A DNA stretch of 64,000 nt, taken from the NCBI RefSeq assembly GCF_000281895.1, contig NZ_CM001558.1:616001-680000 (forward strand), read 5' to 3'. Shown piece after piece: positions 59,103 through 64,000 of the stretch (position 1 is its first letter; each line of letters starts with the position of its first letter). Position numbers and translations under genes: made by a program. The notes beneath the pieces are model-generated. The model worked only from the letters and a program-made list of their open reading frames with translations. It did no database searches and was not told the origin of the DNA. Source of the stretch: Pseudomonas fluorescens Q2-87. GTDB lineage: Bacteria > Pseudomonadota > Gammaproteobacteria > Pseudomonadales > Pseudomonadaceae.

Positions 59103-60137
59103 ATGGTCAAGGTCGGTATCGTCGGCGGCACGGGTTACACCGGTGTCGAACTGCTGCGTCTGTTGGCACAGCATCCGCAAGCTGAGGTGGTGGTCATTAC
59201 CTCCCGATCCGAGGCTGGCCTGGCTGTCGCCGACCTGTATCCGAACCTGCGAGGCCATTACGACGGCCTGGCATTCAGTGTTCCGGATATCAAGACCCTT
59301 GGCGCCTGCGATGTGGTGTTCTTCGCCACTCCCCACGGTGTTGCCCATGCGCTGGCAGGTGAGCTGCTGGCTGCCGGGACCAAGGTCATCGACCTGTCGG
59401 CGGACTTCCGCCTGCAAGACGCGGATGAATGGGCCAAGTGGTACGGTCAGCCTCATGGCGCGCCGGACCTGCTCGACGAGGCGGTCTACGGGTTGCCGGA
59501 AGTCAACCGGGAGAAAATCAAGCAGGCGCGGCTGATCGCGGTGCCGGGTTGTTATCCGACGGCTACACAGCTGGGGTTCCTGCCGCTGCTCGAGGCCGGT
59601 CTTGCCGATACCTCGCGTTTGATTGCTGACTGCAAGTCCGGTGTCAGTGGCGCTGGGCGCGGTGCCAGTGTCGGTTCGCTGTATTCCGAAACGTCGGAAA
59701 GCATGAAGGCGTATGCGGTAAAAGGTCACCGCCACTTGCCGGAAATTCGCCAGGGTTTGCGTCGTGCAGCGGGCAAGGACGTCGGCCTGACGTTCGTGCC
59801 GCACCTGACGCCGATGATTCGCGGCATCCACTCCACCCTTTACGCAACCGTCGCCGATCGTTCGGTGGACCTGCAGGCACTGTTCGAAAAGCGCTACGCC
59901 AACGAACCGTTCGTCGACGTAATGCCGGCCGGCAGCCATCCGGAAACCCGGAGCGTACGCGGTGCCAACGTTTGCCGGATCGCCGTGCACCGTCCTCAGG
60001 ATGGTGATCTGGTGGTGGTGTTGTCAGTCATCGATAACCTGGTCAAAGGTGCGTCCGGCCAGGCAGTGCAGAACCTGAACATTCTGTTCGGACTGGATGA
60101 ACGCCTGGGTCTGGCCCATGCCGGGATGCTGCCTTAA
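59103..60137 (+). CDS. argC: N-acetyl-gamma-glutamyl-phosphate reductase
   Basis: ArgC reduces N-acetylglutamyl phosphate to the semialdehyde with NADPH in arginine synthesis. The 344-residue protein has [18 protein letters not shown] (4-21), the catalytic Cys in [13 protein letters not shown] (about 149), [11 protein letters not shown] (about 180-190) and the C-terminal HLTPMIRG. The ATG at 59103 has a GAGGGCAGG ribosome site. Confidence 0.97.
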   Translation: MVKVGIVGGTGYTGVELLRLLAQHPQAEVVVITSRSEAGLAVADLYPNLRGHYDGLAFSVPDIKTLGACDVVFFATPHGVAHALAGELLAAGTKVIDLSADFRLQDADEWAKWYGQPHGAPDLLDEAVYGLPEVNREKIKQARLIAVPGCYPTATQLGFLPLLEAGLADTSRLIADCKSGVSGAGRGASVGSLYSETSESMKAYAVKGHRHLPEIRQGLRRAAGKDVGLTFVPHLTPMIRGIHSTLYATVADRSVDLQALFEKRYANEPFVDVMPAGSHPETRSVRGANVCRIAVHRPQDGDLVVVLSVIDNLVKGASGQAVQNLNILFGLDERLGLAHAGMLP

Positions 60138-60148
60138 CAGCAGTCAAA

Positions 60149-60203
60149 AGCGGCAAGCTTTAAGCTACAAGCTTGCCGCTCTTAACTTGTAGCTTGCCGC
60201 TGC
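60149..60203. repeat. AGCGGCAAGCTT hairpin and third copy after argC
   Basis: AGCGGCAAGCTT at 60149-60160 and AAGCTTGCCGCT at 60169-60180 form a perfect 12-pair stem with an eight-base loop; AGCTTGCCGCTGC follows at 60191-60203. It belongs with the repeats at 21273-21352 and 38341-38355 and may terminate argC. Confidence 0.75.
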
Positions 60204-60210
60204 TCCTCAA

Positions 60211-60244
60211 ATAGTTGACCAATTTTGTAGGAGAAGCGGATAAT
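60211..60244 (+). promoter_or_regulatory. erpA promoter with a probable IscR type-1 site
   Basis: ATAGTTGACCAATTTTGTAGG (60211-60231) follows the type-1 IscR consensus (ATAS-YYGAC-T-RWWWY-AGTC-RRS-TAT) at most positions. It overlaps TTGACC at 60215-60220, a -35, with GATAAT at 60239-60244 as -10 (18-base spacer). E. coli erpA (yadR) is known to carry a type-1 site, so iron-sulfur-dependent repression of this gene is likely. Confidence 0.65.
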
Positions 60245-60291
60245 GCCGCCATCACGCATTATGACGGCGTAAGCGCCGGGAGATATTCAGC

Positions 60292-60642
60292 ATGAGCGTC
60301 GAAACCTTCACCCCCACGGCTTTGCAATTCACCCACGGTGCCGCGCACAAGGTGAAGAGCCTGGTCGATGAAGAGGGCAATGATCGTTTGAAGCTGCGCG
60401 TATTCGTTACGGGCGGCGGTTGTTCGGGTTTCCAGTACGGTTTCACTTTCGATGAAGAAGTGGCCGAAGACGACACCATCGTCGAGCGCGAAGGGGTCAG
60501 TCTGGTGGTCGATCCCATGAGCTTCCAGTACTTGGCGGGTGCCGAGGTGGACTATCAGGAAGGGCTCGAAGGATCGCGTTTCGTGATCAAGAATCCTAAC
60601 GCCACCACCACGTGTGGGTGCGGTTCCTCGTTCTCGATCTGA
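60292..60642 (+). CDS. erpA: Iron-sulfur cluster insertion protein ErpA
   Basis: ErpA is an A-type carrier that passes Fe-S clusters to targets such as IspG. The 116-residue protein has the three conserved Cys: [14 protein letters not shown] (about 44) and [10 protein letters not shown] (about 108 and 110). GGGAGA precedes the ATG. It lies between argC and a two-way terminator, with an IscR-like site at its promoter. Confidence 0.96.
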   Translation: MSVETFTPTALQFTHGAAHKVKSLVDEEGNDRLKLRVFVTGGGCSGFQYGFTFDEEVAEDDTIVEREGVSLVVDPMSFQYLAGAEVDYQEGLEGSRFVIKNPNATTTCGCGSSFSI

Positions 60643-60652
60643 TCGCTTCAGT

Positions 60653-60690
60653 AAAAATGCCGCAGGGTCTTATGGTCCTGCGGCATTTTT
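60653..60690. terminator. Two-way terminator between erpA and anmK
   Basis: AAAAATGCCGCAGG and CCTGCGGCATTTTT form a perfect 14-pair stem with a ten-base loop, T-runs on both strands, between the convergent genes. Confidence 0.93.
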
Positions 60691-60708
60691 TTGTCCCGGA
60701 TAAATGAT

Positions 60709-61803
<1,095 letters not shown>

Positions 61804-63219
61804 TTAGCGCTTGCTCGAAGCCAGCATGGTGGCTTTCTCTTGGTCCATGCGAGCCATAAGTGGTTGGCTTTGGGCGAGGAAGCGAGCGCGCTCGGATTTA
61901 GCTATCGGGTCGGCCATTGGCAGCTTTTGACCAAGCGGGTCGACGTGAACACCGTTGACTTGGAATTCATAGTGCAAGTGCGGGCCGGTGGACAGGCCGG
62001 TAGTGCCGATATACCCGATGACCTGCCCCTGCTTGACGGTTCCGCCAGTCGTCACGCCCTTGGCGAAGCCCTGCATGTGGCCGTAAAGCGTGCGGTAGGT
62101 ATTGCCGTGCTGGATGATCACGGTGTTGCCATAGCCGCCACGGCGTCCGGCCAACAATACTTTGCCGTCGCCGGCGGCCTTGATCGGAGTGCCACGGGGC
62201 GCGGCGTAGTCGACGCCTTTATGGGCGCGGATCTTGTTCAGGATCGGATGTTTGCGGCCTGCGGAGAACTTCGAGCTGATGCGGGCGAAGTCAACCGGTG
62301 TACGGATGAATGCCTTGCGCATGCTGTTGCCATCGGCGGTGTAGTAGCTGCTGTTGCCCTGCTTGTTGGTATAGCGAACCGCAGTGTAGGTCTTGCCGCG
62401 GTTGGTGAAACGTGCGGAAAGGATCGGACCGTTGCCAACGCTCTTTCCGTTGACCACTTTCTGTTCGTAGATGATATCGAACTCGTCGCCCTGGCGAATA
62501 TCCTGGGCGAAGTCGATGTCGTAGCCAAACACGCTGGCCATGTCCATAGTCAAGCTATGGGACAGGCCAGCGCGAGCAGCCGACTGCGACAGAGAGCTAT
62601 TGATGACGCCATGAACATAGGCCGAGCGAACCGTGGGCTTGGCGGTGACGCGGTTGAACACATAACCCTTGTCGTTCTTGGTCAGGGTAATGCTTTCCAG
62701 GTCGCTCAGCTTGGTGTGCAGGTTGTTCAGCTGGCCGTCTGGATTGAGTTCGAATTCAAGTTTCTGGCCACGTTGCAGCTGAGTGAACTGTTTGGCTTGC
62801 TTGTCGCTGGCAAGGATTTCGTGGACCAAAGTCGAAGGCAGGCCAACCTTTTCAAATAGGGTGGAAAGCGTGTCGCCCTTGGCAACTATCACTTCGCGAT
62901 GGTCCGGTCCTTTCTTTTCTTCTGCGGCAGGCGGCGTTACCTGAGCAGCCTGGGCAGTGTCTTCCGGGCTGTTTTCAATCTGTGCAAAGGGGGAGGCGGC
63001 CGGTTCGTTTGTGGCTTGAACGGTTTCGGCAGCGTCTTGTTCTTGTGTCAGTTGTTCAGCAGGGCTTTCCAGTTCAAGACTCAGAGTCGTCTTTTTTGCT
63101 TCAACGTCGCTGGAAGGGAATACCAGGAGCGCCAGGCTAAGGAGGGCTGCGATGCCACTTGCTGCGAGCAGGTGGGTCTTCGGGTAAAGCGGCGGCGCTT
63201 TAGACGGTTCAATGGTCAT
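61804..63219 (-). CDS. mepM: LysM-like / M23 peptidoglycan endopeptidase
   Basis: This is the ortholog by position of PA0667 (MepM-type DD-endopeptidase). The 471-residue protein has a cytoplasmic start, one membrane anchor (ASGIAALLSLALLVF, about 20-34), an Asp/Glu/Gln-rich linker, a LysM/OapA-like module (VIVAKGDTLSTLFEKVGLP, about 105-123) and a C-terminal M23 domain with the zinc ligands in HKGVDYAAPRGTPIKA (His about 340, Asp about 344) and GPHLHYEFQVNG. It cuts 3-4 cross-links to let the sacculus grow. The ATG at 63219 is used; the open frame upstream lies in the divergent tyrS promoter region. Confidence 0.93.
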   Translation of the reverse strand: MTIEPSKAPPLYPKTHLLAASGIAALLSLALLVFPSSDVEAKKTTLSLELESPAEQLTQEQDAAETVQATNEPAASPFAQIENSPEDTAQAAQVTPPAAEEKKGPDHREVIVAKGDTLSTLFEKVGLPSTLVHEILASDKQAKQFTQLQRGQKLEFELNPDGQLNNLHTKLSDLESITLTKNDKGYVFNRVTAKPTVRSAYVHGVINSSLSQSAARAGLSHSLTMDMASVFGYDIDFAQDIRQGDEFDIIYEQKVVNGKSVGNGPILSARFTNRGKTYTAVRYTNKQGNSSYYTADGNSMRKAFIRTPVDFARISSKFSAGRKHPILNKIRAHKGVDYAAPRGTPIKAAGDGKVLLAGRRGGYGNTVIIQHGNTYRTLYGHMQGFAKGVTTGGTVKQGQVIGYIGTTGLSTGPHLHYEFQVNGVHVDPLGQKLPMADPIAKSERARFLAQSQPLMARMDQEKATMLASSKR

Positions 63220-63297
63220 AAGTAATTTGGCTTTTGAAAAAATGAATTGGAAAAGATGAATGACATGATGAAGATGAAATAACTGTATAAAATATAA

Positions 63298-64000
<703 letters not shown>

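Overview
The window is a piece of a Pseudomonas chromosome, most like the P. fluorescens group. The evidence is gene order: rmcA-rpoD-dnaG-rpsU / tsaD-plsY-folB-folK-cca, then surA-pdxA-rsmA-apaG-apaH-glpE, the agtSR/agtABCD loci, rpe-gph-trpE, trpGDC, vfr, and hemJ / argC-erpA-anmK-tyrS. It is the same backbone known around PA0575-PA0668 of P. aeruginosa. Paired REP repeats of the GTGGGAGCGAGCTTGCTCGCG type, and estA between trpE and trpG, fit the fluorescens/putida side of the genus.

Region 1 (1-5702) is the right end of an integrated conjugative-type element next to a tRNA-Ile2(CAT) gene. It carries virB5 (cut by the window edge), a small membrane protein, an eexN-like entry-exclusion lipoprotein and virB6. 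It also holds an orphan VbhA-type antitoxin between two GC-rich units that share GTCAAGGG/CCCTTGA ends, a frameshifted helix-turn-helix gene, an excisionase-like gene and a tyrosine integrase. The other end of the element lies outside the window. This is the only clearly accessory DNA here.

Region 2 (5703-21242) is core. It has the tRNA, the multi-PAS GGDEF-EAL protein RmcA, the macromolecular synthesis genes (rpsU, dnaG, rpoD) with divergent tsaD, plsY, the folate genes folB-folK, cca, and the stress cluster prkA-yeaH-spoVR, which runs on to 23285.

Region 3 (23586-31216) is one long minus-strand run, lptD-surA-pdxA-rsmA-apaG-apaH-glpE, with overlapping genes. It combines outer-membrane LPS export and assembly with B6 synthesis, 16S rRNA methylation and Ap4A hydrolysis. 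Divergent from it is amgK-murU-djlA (cell-wall sugar recycling plus a J-domain protein).

Region 4 (33971-47521) holds a DUF3530 protein, the AgtS/AgtR two-component system, an AgtABCD-type ABC transporter (by orthology, 4-aminobutyrate and 5-aminovalerate uptake), an iron-containing alcohol dehydrogenase, then rpe-gph-trpE. The gph reading frame ends in a Trp-Arg-Trp tail that matches a separate leader peptide upstream of trpGDC, so trpE attenuation appears to be built into the end of gph.

Region 5 (47558-64000) contains the estA autotransporter esterase, trpGDC, a lipoate-ligase-like gene, vfr, an OsmC-like gene, and a minus-strand run hemJ-nitronate monooxygenase-DUF805-SDR-hinT-coq7. It ends with argC, erpA (with a probable IscR type-1 site), anmK, a LysM/M23 endopeptidase and the start of tyrS. 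Seven REP loci and several strong intrinsic terminators punctuate the core region. No rRNA, CRISPR array, insertion sequence or prophage structural gene was seen.
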